From a virus, in IMG/VR virus record IMGVR_UViG_3300033987_000092, positions 1 to 58,177 of that record: a stretch of 58,177 nucleotides of DNA. One strand, written 5' to 3'. Positions 40,350 through 49,294 of the stretch are shown in pieces (the first letter of the stretch is position 1; each line of letters begins with the position of its first letter). The notes beneath the pieces are model-generated. The model was not told where the DNA came from, searched no databases, and saw only the letters and a program-made list of their open reading frames with translations. The position numbers were made by a program, and so were the translations under genes.

Positions 40350-40832
40350 ATGTCAAATCTCAGTTTGAAGTATTTCATGGTTGATAGCCTTAAGAAGGAT
40401 GAAATTGTTGAGGTGCCTGGTGTTGAAACATTCAAAGATGATGAGGGTAAGCCGGTACCTTTTCAGATCGTGAAGCTCGGTACCGCAAGGCTTAATGAAA
40501 TCAGAAAGGCCTTTACGGTTAAAAAGCTTGTTAAGGATGCAAAGGGTAAGCAGGTTTATTCAAAGACCGGGGAACCGTTGTTCCAGGTTGATTATGATAG
40601 CGCAAAGGCGACTAACAAAATCATTGTTGAGAGCCTAAAGTTCCCGAACCTTGCTGACCCGGAACTTATGAAGTTTTATGACTGCGTAGATGTGTTGGAA
40701 ATGCCAATGAAGCTGTTTAAGAATCCAAATGATTTTAAGTATGTCTCCCAGCAGGTGCTGATTGTTAACGGTATGGCTGACGGGGATGAAGAAGTGGATG
40801 AGGAGCTTATTGATGAAGTAAAAAACTCATAA
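40350..40832 (+). CDS. tail assembly chaperone, short form (XkdN-like)
   Basis: A 160-aa chaperone for the tape measure. It has FKDDEGKPVPFQIVKLGTARLNEIRKAFTVKK and IIVESLKFPNLADPELMKFYDCVDVLEMPMKLF, the XkdN pattern. It ends with the slippery sequence A-AAA-AAC at 40820-40826, two codons before the stop, from which a -1 shift gives the long form. GGAGG precedes the ATG at 40350. Confidence 0.9.
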   Translation: MSNLSLKYFMVDSLKKDEIVEVPGVETFKDDEGKPVPFQIVKLGTARLNEIRKAFTVKKLVKDAKGKQVYSKTGEPLFQVDYDSAKATNKIIVESLKFPNLADPELMKFYDCVDVLEMPMKLFKNPNDFKYVSQQVLIVNGMADGDEEVDEELIDEVKNS

Positions 40833-41044
40833 GCGGTGGGGATGATCCAGAAGCTAAATGGGCCCACATCTTATGGCAGAGAAAAAGGCTAAGGCCTGAA
40901 GAATTTGAAAGTATGCCATATAAGAGAAAGCTATTTTATATCGGCTCAGAGCTCTTAGAAATGGAGAAACCCATCGACCCGCTTAACATAATCGTAAAAG
41001 CTCTATCTGAAGTAAAACGCAGAAAACATAGGGGAAGGAGGTAA
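40826..41044 (+). CDS. -1 frameshift extension of the tail assembly chaperone (long form)
   Basis: Reading in the -1 frame from 40826 gives LISGGDDPEAKWAHILWQRKRL... to a stop at 41042-41044, 72 residues. Joined to the short form (40350-40826) it makes a 231-aa protein. The frame has no start codon of its own with a ribosome site and opens only at 40817, just before the slippery site, exactly what is expected for a gpG/gpGT-type frameshift. The stop lies three bases before the tape-measure ATG. Confidence 0.85.
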   Translation, partial: LISGGDDPEAKWAHILWQRKRLRPEEFESMPYKRKLFYIGSELLEMEKPIDPLNIIVKALSEVKRRKHRGRR

Positions 41045-41047
41045 GTG

Positions 41048-43903
41048 ATGTCTGCTACATTATCAGCAATATTTAAAGCCCAGGACAATGTAAGCCGTGC
41101 TCTCAGCAATATGGACAAGCAGGGCAATGTCGTTATGGGCACTTTTAAGAAGCTTGCAGGGGTAATGAGCGGCGTGTTTGCCGGGTACAAAGTGGCTGAG
41201 TTTGCAAAGGACAGCACCCAAGCTTTTGTAGATTTTGAAAACGGAATGAACGAAGTATTTACCCTGCTTCCTGATATCACAGAGCAGGCCATGGGAGAGA
41301 TGACAGCGCAAGTAAAGCAGTTTAGCAAGGCTGCCGGAGTGCTTCCTGAAAAGACGGTTCCTGCTCTTTATCAGGCACTATCTGCCGGAGTTCCAAATGA
41401 TAATGTTTTTGCATTTTTGGAAACAGCAAATAAAGCAGCTGTTGGTGGGGTAACGCAGCTTGAGACTGCAGTTGATGGCTTATCCTCAGTTGTTAACGCA
41501 TACGGCGCCGATGTAATAGACGTTAATAAGACATCTGATCTGATGTTTACAACTGTAAGGCTTGGTAAAACAAATTTCGAGCAATTGAGTCAATCACTAT
41601 TTAATGTTTTGCCTTCTGCATCAGCTGCTGGTGTGAAATTTGAAGATGTTTCTGCTTCCCTTGCTGCTTTGACTGCTCAAGGTGTGCCGACTTCAGTAGC
41701 CACAACGAGGGTTCGTGCTGCCATAGATGAACTTTCAAAGGCAGGTACGAAGACGGACCAGGTATTCCGGGAGGTAGCCGGTAAAAGCTTCAAAGACTTT
41801 ATTGCTCAAGGTGGGAACCTTCAGCAGGCCTTGCAGTTACTGGAGAAGGAGGCTAAGCGAAACAATTTAGGCATCAATGACCTGTTTAGCAGTATAGAGG
41901 CTGGTGGTGCAGCGCTTGCATTAACCGGCAAGGGTACGGAAACATTCACAAAAGCTATGGAAGAGATGTCTAAAGCGACCGGAGCCACTGATGCTGCATT
42001 TGACAAGATGGAAAAGGGCTTAAAAAGAAAAATAGACAAGATGAAAGCAAACTTTGAAGTCTTTAAGTTAGAAGTAGGTGGCCGTTTAGCAGGAGCCTTT
42101 AACATTGCTTTTGATGCCGGTACAAAGTTTATTGGTTTCCTGAATAGTAAATTCGGAGCAACCTTAAACAAAGTATCGTCAAAACTCAAATCATTTTCCG
42201 ACCTTGCAAGCGAGCTGGGAAGCTCATTTGTAGAAGGTGTCAAAGAGGCATTCTCAGGCGGCGATATCATGAGTATATTTGACCGCACCTTTGGCAGCGT
42301 AGAGAAACTTCTTAAAGCTGTATTCGGTGAAAAGGCCGGCGGGACAATCAGCTCATGGGTTGCAAAAGTAATAAGCATTATAGAGAAGCTGCAGCCTACA
42401 TTCACAAGCATTAGAAACTGGGTAATAGATGCAATCCCGACTGTTCAATTTATCTTTGAAGATGTGTTTGGGACCGTTGGAAAGGTAGTGCAGGATGCGT
42501 ATGATATATTCACTGATACCCTTTTACCGGTAATCGATTCGATCAGAAAAAAGATAGATGAGAATATGCCGGCAATCAGACAGGTTACCCAGGAAGCGTT
42601 CGACAAGATTACGGATGTGGTTGAGTTTGCGTCAGGGAAAATAAAAGACTTTACCAACTGGGTATCTGAATGGCTTCCTCTTGAACCTATAATAATCGGG
42701 ATAGGAGCTACCTTTGCAGCGTGGAAAGTAGGTAGCATTGTTTATGATGCCACCAGGGCAGTAGTTTTGTTTGGAATCGAATTGGTTAAGCTGCCAGGTA
42801 AACTTATTGCGGCCACAGTTGCTCAATGGAACCTGGTTACAGCAAAAATCGCAGACAAGGTTGAAACACTGGCAATCATAGGTCTTTATGCAAAAGATTT
42901 CGTGGTGGCTCTGTGGAATACCGTATCTGCAATCGGTGCTCAAACAGCTGCATGGATAGCAAACAAGGTTCAGGTAGCAGCTCAGGCAGTAGGCCTTTTG
43001 GCATTGAAAGCTGCACAGATAGTAAATACCGGTATAACCTGGGCAATGACAGCTGCTCAGTGGGCTTTAAATGCAGCCTTTATCGCAAGTCCTATCGGTT
43101 GGGTTGTGCTCAGTATAGGTGCATTGATAGCTGCAGGTGTATTGCTCTACAAGAACTGGGATGTCATCAAGGCTAAAGCTGTTGAGCTGTGGAATAAACT
43201 GATGGAAGTCTTTAGACCTATAGTTGACTATATAAAGAATACATTCATTACTGCCTTTGAAGGTTTGAAAACAGTGTTTAACGGTATAATCCAGTTTATT
43301 ACCGGAGTGTTCACGGGGAATTGGCAAAAAGCCTGGGAAGGAGTAAGGAACATATTCTCCGGCATATTCCAGTATCTTGGAGCAATATTCAAGACGCCAA
43401 TCAATGCAGTGATAACCTTGATAAACAAAGCTATCCAGGGGATTAACAAGCTTGATATAAAAATACCTGACTGGGTACCGTTACTTGGTGGTAAGGGGTT
43501 TGAGATAAATATTCCTGAAATACCGATGTTGGCCAAAGGTTCTATAGATGCACCTGATATGTTTATAGCTGGTGAAAAGGGGCCTGAGCTGATTGTCGGT
43601 GCAGCTGGCAGTACTGTTTTTCCTGAACGAGAGACCAATAAAATCCTTGAAGGCCTTAGCAGACCAGTAAATGTAGCTGTTCCAAAGTCTGAGGTTCTTA
43701 ACCCAATAGAACAGCAAGAAAGTACCATAGTTGAAGAAAAGCATATTACACTGGATATCAACGGTAGCGGCGAACTCAGGTTTGACATTGCTGCTTCAAA
43801 GGAATCTATCCTGGAGCTGCTCCTTGAATACCTGAAGCCAATACTCATGAAAATCCTGAAGGAAGAAATCTTTGAGGAAGGGGAGATGAGCTATGAGTTC
43901 TAA
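41048..43903 (+). CDS. tail tape measure protein
   Basis: A 951-aa protein that sets tail length. It starts with coiled coil (SATLSAIFKAQDNVSRALSNMDKQG) and the TMP core (VDFENGMNEVFTLLPDITEQAMGEMTAQVKQFSKAAGVLPEKTVPALYQALSAGVPNDNVFAFLETANKAAVGGVTQLETAVDGL). It has hydrophobic helices around residues 570-710 (IIGIGATFAAWKVGSIVYDATRAVVLF; NTGITWAMTAAQWALNAAFIASPIGWVVLSIGALIAAG) and a helical end. It follows GGAAGGAGGTAA. GTG at 41045 is an alternative start. Confidence 0.93.
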   Translation: MSATLSAIFKAQDNVSRALSNMDKQGNVVMGTFKKLAGVMSGVFAGYKVAEFAKDSTQAFVDFENGMNEVFTLLPDITEQAMGEMTAQVKQFSKAAGVLPEKTVPALYQALSAGVPNDNVFAFLETANKAAVGGVTQLETAVDGLSSVVNAYGADVIDVNKTSDLMFTTVRLGKTNFEQLSQSLFNVLPSASAAGVKFEDVSASLAALTAQGVPTSVATTRVRAAIDELSKAGTKTDQVFREVAGKSFKDFIAQGGNLQQALQLLEKEAKRNNLGINDLFSSIEAGGAALALTGKGTETFTKAMEEMSKATGATDAAFDKMEKGLKRKIDKMKANFEVFKLEVGGRLAGAFNIAFDAGTKFIGFLNSKFGATLNKVSSKLKSFSDLASELGSSFVEGVKEAFSGGDIMSIFDRTFGSVEKLLKAVFGEKAGGTISSWVAKVISIIEKLQPTFTSIRNWVIDAIPTVQFIFEDVFGTVGKVVQDAYDIFTDTLLPVIDSIRKKIDENMPAIRQVTQEAFDKITDVVEFASGKIKDFTNWVSEWLPLEPIIIGIGATFAAWKVGSIVYDATRAVVLFGIELVKLPGKLIAATVAQWNLVTAKIADKVETLAIIGLYAKDFVVALWNTVSAIGAQTAAWIANKVQVAAQAVGLLALKAAQIVNTGITWAMTAAQWALNAAFIASPIGWVVLSIGALIAAGVLLYKNWDVIKAKAVELWNKLMEVFRPIVDYIKNTFITAFEGLKTVFNGIIQFITGVFTGNWQKAWEGVRNIFSGIFQYLGAIFKTPINAVITLINKAIQGINKLDIKIPDWVPLLGGKGFEINIPEIPMLAKGSIDAPDMFIAGEKGPELIVGAAGSTVFPERETNKILEGLSRPVNVAVPKSEVLNPIEQQESTIVEEKHITLDINGSGELRFDIAASKESILELLLEYLKPILMKILKEEIFEEGEMSYEF

Positions 43904-44546
43904 ATATCAGTACTGGCTGACATTCAATAACGAAAAAGAACGGCTTAGGCTCCCCGTTCTTCCGGAAAGTTTTAAAGTAGTGAATGGCAGCAAGAATGAG
44001 AGCGTTGATATCTCTGGACTTGGAGAGATAACTGTTAAGCAGGACAGGCCTGCCATGGTGTTCTCTTTCAGTTCTTTCTTTCCAAGTGCGAGTTTTCCGG
44101 GAATTGAATATTCCAATTTTCCTAATCCTGAAACCTGCAGAGCTACAATTGAGCAGTGGAAAGAAGCGGACCAGCCTATTCACTTTATCATCACAGGATC
44201 CAGAATAAATATATTCGCCACAATTGAAAATTTCGAGTATGAGGAAAGAGGCGGAGATATTGGAACCTTGCATTATTCAATCACATTGAAAGAATTCAGA
44301 CCGGTTCAGATAAGACAGGTAAAGGTGAATGTCAGTACAGGAGCTGCCAGCATCAGCAAGGAAAAGCAAAGGCTTGACAACCGTGTACAGCCTTCCGTTT
44401 ATATAGTAAAGGCAGGAGATTACCTATATAAGATTTCAAAGAATGTGCTTGGAAATGCTAACAGGTGGAAAGAGATTGCCCAAATGAACAGCATAAATGC
44501 TCCTTATACCATATACCCAAACCAGAAGTTGAAAATGCCGGGGTGA
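43893..44546 (+). CDS. LysM-containing baseplate protein (XkdP-like)
   Basis: A 217-aa protein. The first part (LTFNNEKERLRLPVLPESFKVVNGSKNESVDISGLGEITVKQ) is the XkdP-type domain, and the C-terminus (VQPSVYIVKAGDYLYKISKNVLGNANRWKEIAQMNSINAPYTIYPNQKLKMPG) is a LysM motif. It likely anchors the tape measure end or contacts peptidoglycan. It overlaps the tape-measure gene by 11 bases. Confidence 0.9.
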   Translation: MSSKYQYWLTFNNEKERLRLPVLPESFKVVNGSKNESVDISGLGEITVKQDRPAMVFSFSSFFPSASFPGIEYSNFPNPETCRATIEQWKEADQPIHFIITGSRINIFATIENFEYEERGGDIGTLHYSITLKEFRPVQIRQVKVNVSTGAASISKEKQRLDNRVQPSVYIVKAGDYLYKISKNVLGNANRWKEIAQMNSINAPYTIYPNQKLKMPG

Positions 44547-44550
44547 TTGA

Positions 44551-45519
44551 ATGATTGGATTGATACTCTTAAAGAATGGCAAGGCATTCGACATAAGCAA
44601 CCTTGTTGAAACAGTAACATGGAGCGGTAGGAAAGGAGCTGCAGGGCGTTCTATTTCAGTAACGCTTATTGATAGCGGGGATTACGGATATAAGCGATCA
44701 GGGATAGATGTCGAAGATGGAGACCATTGTCTGTTTACATGGAAGAATGAAGAGTTGTTTCAGGGGTTAATTGTGGATCAGGGACAAAACAAGAGCAAGA
44801 AGTTGACCTTCAAAGCCAGGGATAACCTGATTTACTTCGCAAACAATTCTGATACCTTCAATTACAAGGATAAAAAGGCAAGTGAAATCTTCGTTGATTG
44901 CTGCCAGAGATTTAAAATATCCTACGGTGAAGTGGCCGATACCGAACATAGAATCCCAACGCTGCCTAAGCCTGATGCTACTATTTTTGATGTGATATGT
45001 GACGCTCTAAGCATTACTTATAAGGCTACAGGGGTTAGATATTACCCTGAATCAAAAAAGGGCAAGGCGAGGCTAATAAGGCGAAGGGACAATGTAAAGC
45101 AGTGGGTGATTGAAACCGGGCAGAACCTTATCGATTATGATTTTTCAAAGTCCATTGAAGACATAGCAACAAGAATAAAGCTTATGAGTGATAAAGGTAC
45201 TGTCATAGCTGAAAGTGTTAATGATGCCCTGGAGAAGAAAATCGGAATATTCCAAAAGACAGAAAAACCAGACGACAAAATGAATACTGCCCAGCTCCAG
45301 CAGATGGTAGATAGCATGCTGAAAGAAAAAGGTGCGGTTAAGACCAGTTTAAGTATTTCAGGCCTGGGAATACCGGATGTAATCAGCGGGGTTGGCGTAT
45401 ATGTAATCATCAAGGAACTGGGAATAAAGCGCAGCTTCTATGTGGATGAGGACAGTCATACTTTTAAAGGCAACTACCATTCCATGAATCTGCAGCTTAA
45501 TATGACAAATGAGTTTTAG
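44551..45519 (+). CDS. baseplate hub protein (XkdQ-like)
   Basis: A 322-aa protein of the XkdQ/YqbQ hub family: VETVTWSGRKGAAGRSISVTLIDSG, VEDGDHCLFTWKNEELFQGLIVDQGQNKSKKLTFKARDNLIYFANN, and DASEIFVDCCQRF-like segments. It corresponds to the gpD/gp27 hub that carries the spike. The start ATG at 44551 lies 5 bases after the LysM gene. Confidence 0.9.
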   Translation: MIGLILLKNGKAFDISNLVETVTWSGRKGAAGRSISVTLIDSGDYGYKRSGIDVEDGDHCLFTWKNEELFQGLIVDQGQNKSKKLTFKARDNLIYFANNSDTFNYKDKKASEIFVDCCQRFKISYGEVADTEHRIPTLPKPDATIFDVICDALSITYKATGVRYYPESKKGKARLIRRRDNVKQWVIETGQNLIDYDFSKSIEDIATRIKLMSDKGTVIAESVNDALEKKIGIFQKTEKPDDKMNTAQLQQMVDSMLKEKGAVKTSLSISGLGIPDVISGVGVYVIIKELGIKRSFYVDEDSHTFKGNYHSMNLQLNMTNEF

Positions 45520-45533
45520 GAGGTGGTGGGACC

Positions 45534-45959
45534 ATGGCAGAGGCAACAAGCATTAAACAGTTAATACAGGGAATGCAGGTTAAGGACATGGATATTGTTG
45601 AAGGTGAGGTTATTTCGGCAGATCCTTTGAAGATTAAGCTTGTAAACAATGAAAAGATGGTTCTTGACAAGGACATCATGGTAATTCCGAAGCACCTTAC
45701 GGACTACACTGCCAGCGTTGATATTGCCCTTTCTGCTGAAGCTATTTTAACTTCTAAGACGAAAGAAGCCGGTGACCATTCTCATACCACTTCGGAAGGA
45801 TCCACAAGTACAGACGGAAACCATACACATGACCTTGATACTTTTAGTATTCAAGGAGCACAGATGACGGTACACAACAGCCTGAAAAAAGGCGAGCGTG
45901 TATATATATTAAGTTTTAACCGAGGTAAGCAATATTACGTTATGGATAGGGTGATGTAA
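45534..45959 (+). CDS. DUF2577 baseplate protein (XkdR-like)
   Basis: A 141-aa protein with SIKQLIQGMQVKDMDIVEGEVISADPLKIKLVNNEKMVLDKDIMVIPKHLTDYT and, at the end, LKKGERVYILSFNRGKQYYVMDRVM. These are the DUF2577 patterns. A histidine-rich loop (GDHSHTTSEGSTSTDGNHTHD) lies in between and may bind metal in a spike-like OB fold. GGAGGTGGTGG precedes the ATG. Confidence 0.88.
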   Translation: MAEATSIKQLIQGMQVKDMDIVEGEVISADPLKIKLVNNEKMVLDKDIMVIPKHLTDYTASVDIALSAEAILTSKTKEAGDHSHTTSEGSTSTDGNHTHDLDTFSIQGAQMTVHNSLKKGERVYILSFNRGKQYYVMDRVM

Positions 45960-45960
45960 A

Positions 45961-46362
45961 ATGCCTCTTGATATACCTATTGGAATTACTCAAGTGATAG
46001 ATGAGCCGTATCTGCCGAGTAAAACATATAAGCTGGACCTTGATAACGGACGGATTATCGGCAAAGTGGATGAGCTGGAGGCCATGAATCAATTCATCAG
46101 GAAAGCACTCATCACTCCCCGGTTTAAATGCCTGATTTACGATTCTCAATACGGCAGTGAAATCAGAGAGATTACCACTACAGATGCTACAAGAGAGTTC
46201 ATTGAAAGTGAAATGCCAAGGCTTGTTGAAGATGCACTGACATATGATCCAAGGATACTCAAGGTTTATGATTTTTCATTCAGCTTTAAGGATGACAGTG
46301 TTTTCTTAAAATTCAGCGTTGATACCATATTCGGGACTACCGAGTTTGAGGGGGTGATATAG
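45961..46362 (+). CDS. DUF2634 baseplate protein (XkdS-like, gp25-type)
   Basis: A 133-aa baseplate wedge protein with SKTYKLDLDNGRIIGKVDELEAMNQFIRKALITPRFKCLIYDSQYGSEI. This is the DUF2634 pattern, the PBSX counterpart of gp25, which initiates the sheath. One base separates it from the previous stop. Confidence 0.88.
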   Translation: MPLDIPIGITQVIDEPYLPSKTYKLDLDNGRIIGKVDELEAMNQFIRKALITPRFKCLIYDSQYGSEIREITTTDATREFIESEMPRLVEDALTYDPRILKVYDFSFSFKDDSVFLKFSVDTIFGTTEFEGVI

Positions 46363-46364
46363 AG

Positions 46365-47429
46365 ATGTTTGAGGATAGAACCTATGAAAATATACTTGCA
46401 GAAATGTTGGCTATGGCACCTGTCGGCATAGATACAAGGCAAGGCAGTATATTCTATGATGCAGTAGCTCCACAGGCTTTTAAGCTGTCGAAGTTTTATC
46501 AGGACCTAAATATGGTGTTTGAACTTATCTTTATTGACACAGCTACAAATGAATACCTGGATAAAAAGGCAAGTGAACATGGTGTTACGAGGCTTGCTGC
46601 TAAGGCCTGTAAAAGGCAATTCTCATATGTTGGCACAACACCTTCCTCAGGAGAGCGGTTTTTTGCCGGTGGCATTTATTTTGTACTTAAGCTGGATGAG
46701 AACGGTGAGCTGTTTGTAGAAGCTGAAGAACCCGGGGAAAATGCAAACAATATTCCCTCAGGCGAAAGGCTGGTTCCGCTCAACAATATCCTTGGCCTTG
46801 ATGAAGCTACCCTTGGAGATATCATAGAGCCTGGTACAGAAAAGGAATCTGATGAAGACCTTAGGCGAAGAATACGGGAGAAGATTGCCGGGCCTGCAGA
46901 GAATGGAAACAAGCAGCATTATAAAACATGGTGTGAAGAGGTTGCCGGTGTTGGCAGGGCAAGGATATTTCCTTTATGGAATGGCCCGAATACTGTCAAG
47001 GGAGTTTTAATTGACACAGAGGGACAGCCTGCATCTGGAGCAGTTGTAGCAAATGTCCAGGAATATATAGACCCGGGAGGACTTGGACTTGGTGAAGGAG
47101 TGGCCAATCTCGGAGCAAAATTCACAGCTGCAGCTGCCAACCCCATAGTAATTGACATATCGTATACAGCGGTGCTGAAAGCAGGCTCAACCGCTCAGAT
47201 GGCGCAGGAACAGACACAGACAGCTTTGACTGATTATCTAAAGGATATTGCGTTAAATACTCCTGAAGGTGAGGATATAGTAATTAGGCTTACCTCTATT
47301 GGTGCTATCATCAATGGGCTGGATGCAATTCTGGACTACTCTAACCTGACTTTAAACGGCGGTACTGCCAATATACCTATTGATATCGAATCAGTTGCTG
47401 TCCTGGGGGTGGTGACGGTGAATGTATAA
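46365..47429 (+). CDS. baseplate protein J-like (XkdT-like)
   Basis: A 354-aa baseplate wedge protein with MFEDRTYENILAEMLAMAPVGIDTRQGSIFYDAVAPQAFKLSKFY, then GENANNIPSGERLVPL, EKESDEDLRRRIREKIAGPAENGNKQHYKTWCEEVAGVGRARIFPLWNGPNTVKGVLID. The family is gpJ/XkdT. It overlaps the next gene by 8 bases. Very clear match. Confidence 0.93.
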   Translation: MFEDRTYENILAEMLAMAPVGIDTRQGSIFYDAVAPQAFKLSKFYQDLNMVFELIFIDTATNEYLDKKASEHGVTRLAAKACKRQFSYVGTTPSSGERFFAGGIYFVLKLDENGELFVEAEEPGENANNIPSGERLVPLNNILGLDEATLGDIIEPGTEKESDEDLRRRIREKIAGPAENGNKQHYKTWCEEVAGVGRARIFPLWNGPNTVKGVLIDTEGQPASGAVVANVQEYIDPGGLGLGEGVANLGAKFTAAAANPIVIDISYTAVLKAGSTAQMAQEQTQTALTDYLKDIALNTPEGEDIVIRLTSIGAIINGLDAILDYSNLTLNGGTANIPIDIESVAVLGVVTVNV

Positions 47430-48183
47430 CAACAATTATGAAGAACTGAAGACCTTCCTTCCAGTGTTTTATGATAATGTCCTGGAGATGCAGGCTATAT
47501 TGCAAGTGAGCGGAGATAAACTTGACCAGGCGGAGAACGGACTTAACCAGGTACTTCTGAATAACTTCATTATGGATGCCGATGAACCGACAATAGCACG
47601 GATTGAGCGGTTTTTATATCTGCAGGTTGACAAGACAAGGTCATTGGATGAGAGGAAACGTTTAGTAGCCTCTTTTTTTATTGGCTTTGGAAAGATGAGT
47701 GCAAGCAAAATAAAAGAAATGGTGTACGCATTTACTAATGCAACTTCTGATGTGTTTTTCAATGATAGTACTATTTCCATTGAAATTGAAAGAGGTACTT
47801 CACCGAGCTTATACCTGATTGACCTTGACACCATTCTTTCCAGGAGAATACCGGCACACCTTCCGTTTGTATTGGTTATCAAGTACACCATAGAAACTAC
47901 AGTAAGTGTAAAGAAAAAGACATATATGTTTGAATACACACTTACAAACATGCTGAAGTGCGGAACTCATCCTGATAGTGCTACGCTCGGTAAGGTGGAA
48001 AATGCAGAAGTTAATGTATTGGCAAATGTTAATGAGTATATGTTTGATTACAAACTATGCGGTACTACGCCGGACATTGCCACTCTTGGACAAATATCCG
48101 GCAGTGATATAAATACTGGACTTGAATTGGAACAGTACACATTTAATTATGTGCTGTGCGGCACAAGACGGTGTGGTGAATAA
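47422..48183 (+). CDS. DUF2313-type tail protein (XkdU-like) with three C-terminal repeats
   Basis: A 253-aa protein. Residues 1-150 are the DUF2313/YmfQ pattern (FLPVFYDNVLEMQAILQVSGDKLDQAENGLNQVLLNNFIMDADEPTIARIERFL...). The last 90 residues contain three imperfect repeats: YMFEYTLTNMLKCGTHPDSATLG, YMFDYKLCGTTPDIATLG and YTFNYVLCGTRRCGE. Each has a conserved aromatic-x-aromatic start and a CGT. The repeats may be a fibre-attachment scaffold with possible disulfide or metal links. Confidence 0.88.
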   Translation: MYNNNYEELKTFLPVFYDNVLEMQAILQVSGDKLDQAENGLNQVLLNNFIMDADEPTIARIERFLYLQVDKTRSLDERKRLVASFFIGFGKMSASKIKEMVYAFTNATSDVFFNDSTISIEIERGTSPSLYLIDLDTILSRRIPAHLPFVLVIKYTIETTVSVKKKTYMFEYTLTNMLKCGTHPDSATLGKVENAEVNVLANVNEYMFDYKLCGTTPDIATLGQISGSDINTGLELEQYTFNYVLCGTRRCGE

Positions 48184-48200
48184 AAAAAGGGGTGATGTAT

Positions 48201-48509
48201 TTGGCAAACTTTTGGACTGCAAATTATCTACAAAAAAGGAGGAATGAATGGTTAAAGAGCTTAGTTAAGGCTCAGTACCGTATTGGTAGCACCTTTTATG
48301 ATGCTGTGATTACGGAAAAAAAGATTGAAGGTGATACCCTGATTGTTTACATGGTGATTGATCATACTGTCAGCGGTACAGCGACAATCAACTATGTAAG
48401 GCTTATTGATGAGGGCGGGGAGGTCGCCGGTGAAAGAGCGGAAAACATCACAAAGAGCGGTACGCAGGGTGTACTCATGAAATTCGAATTTCCTTTGAAG
48501 GAGGTGTAA
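48201..48509 (+). CDS. tail protein, likely fibre-associated
   Basis: A 102-aa protein in the position of small fibre-attachment proteins. TTG at 48201 is chosen because AAGGGGTG lies 6 bases upstream. ATG at 48195 is an alternative. It is beta-rich (RIGSTFYDAVITEKKIEGDTLIVYMVIDHTVSGTATINYVRLID). No precise family recognised. Confidence 0.7.
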   Translation: MANFWTANYLQKRRNEWLKSLVKAQYRIGSTFYDAVITEKKIEGDTLIVYMVIDHTVSGTATINYVRLIDEGGEVAGERAENITKSGTQGVLMKFEFPLKEV

Positions 48510-48515
48510 CAGCGT

Positions 48516-48962
48516 ATGAAACCATATAACCGTACCACATGGAAGGACCATGTTGTGGATCCTGGAACCGGTGCAGTCATCCAGCAGGGTACCCCACAGT
48601 CGGCTACAAACTTCAACAATATGGAAGAAGGCATATTTGCCGGAGATGCTGGAATGTCGGTATTATCACAGCAGGTTCTGCAGCATAAACGTGTTCTGTC
48701 AGATCTGGAGGGGGAAACGGGGCAGGCGTCAATGACAAACAGCCAGTCGTACCCTTTTAATAATTCCAGCGTGACAGTTAACCTGCAGAAATCAAGGGAT
48801 ACATTGAACTACAGGGTATTGGTTGAAGTCGTTTCTTCTAATGGCCCAGTAGGAGAGGTTGTTGTATATGACAAGCAGCTCAACGGCTTCAAGATTAAGT
48901 TTACAGGCAGCGCAACTGCTGTGACTGTAAAATATTACGTTACAGGAGGTATGTATCAATGA
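48516..48962 (+). CDS. tail fibre-type protein
   Basis: A 148-aa protein. The first 40 residues (PYNRTTWKDHVVDPGTGAVIQQGTPQSATNFNNMEEGIFAGD) are a common N-terminus of phage tail appendage proteins that docks on the baseplate. The rest is a beta-rich domain. It overlaps the next gene by 4 bases. It probably forms part of the platform for the DGR-diversified protein. Confidence 0.8.
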   Translation: MKPYNRTTWKDHVVDPGTGAVIQQGTPQSATNFNNMEEGIFAGDAGMSVLSQQVLQHKRVLSDLEGETGQASMTNSQSYPFNNSSVTVNLQKSRDTLNYRVLVEVVSSNGPVGEVVVYDKQLNGFKIKFTGSATAVTVKYYVTGGMYQ

Positions 48963-49294
48963 TAGTCATTGAAAAGAATGTAGGACCAAAGATTGATTAC
49001 ACCGTTACAGGTACAAAAATCAACTTTGCTGGTGAAATCACATTGGATTTGAGCAAGTATGAGCGTGATTTTGCAGTGCATCTTGACATATGCCAGGATA
49101 AGTTTGGCTTTTTTACTATGGGGCTTTCAGACAGATATGTTGCTCAGATAGATATTCCGGAAAGGCAGTACAATATGGAGGAAAATGGAACTGATGAAGA
49201 GGGAAATCCAGTTATGCAGCCTGTTCCGATTCCTTTTAACATGGATAATGTAACGCTCACACTTTGGAGAATGGAGGGGTTGAATAATGCCTAA
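48959..49294 (+). CDS. tail protein upstream of the DGR target
   Basis: A 111-aa protein, beta-rich at the start (VGPKIDYTVTGTKINFAGEITLDLSKYERDFAVHLDI), with a segment RYVAQIDIPERQYNMEEN. It overlaps the target gene by 8 bases, so the two are translated together. It may be the adapter between the baseplate and the variable protein. No family recognised with confidence. Confidence 0.7.
   Translation: MIVIEKNVGPKIDYTVTGTKINFAGEITLDLSKYERDFAVHLDICQDKFGFFTMGLSDRYVAQIDIPERQYNMEENGTDEEGNPVMQPVPIPFNMDNVTLTLWRMEGLNNA

Noticed and set aside
41821-42411. Minus-strand frame of 196 codons inside the tape-measure gene
   Set aside because: It is antisense to a clear tape-measure protein, has no ribosome site and has the hydrophobic/Ser-rich composition of a shadow frame.
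43228-43848. Minus-strand frame of 206 codons near the tape-measure end
   Set aside because: Antisense shadow of the tape-measure C-terminus. No family pattern and no promoter.
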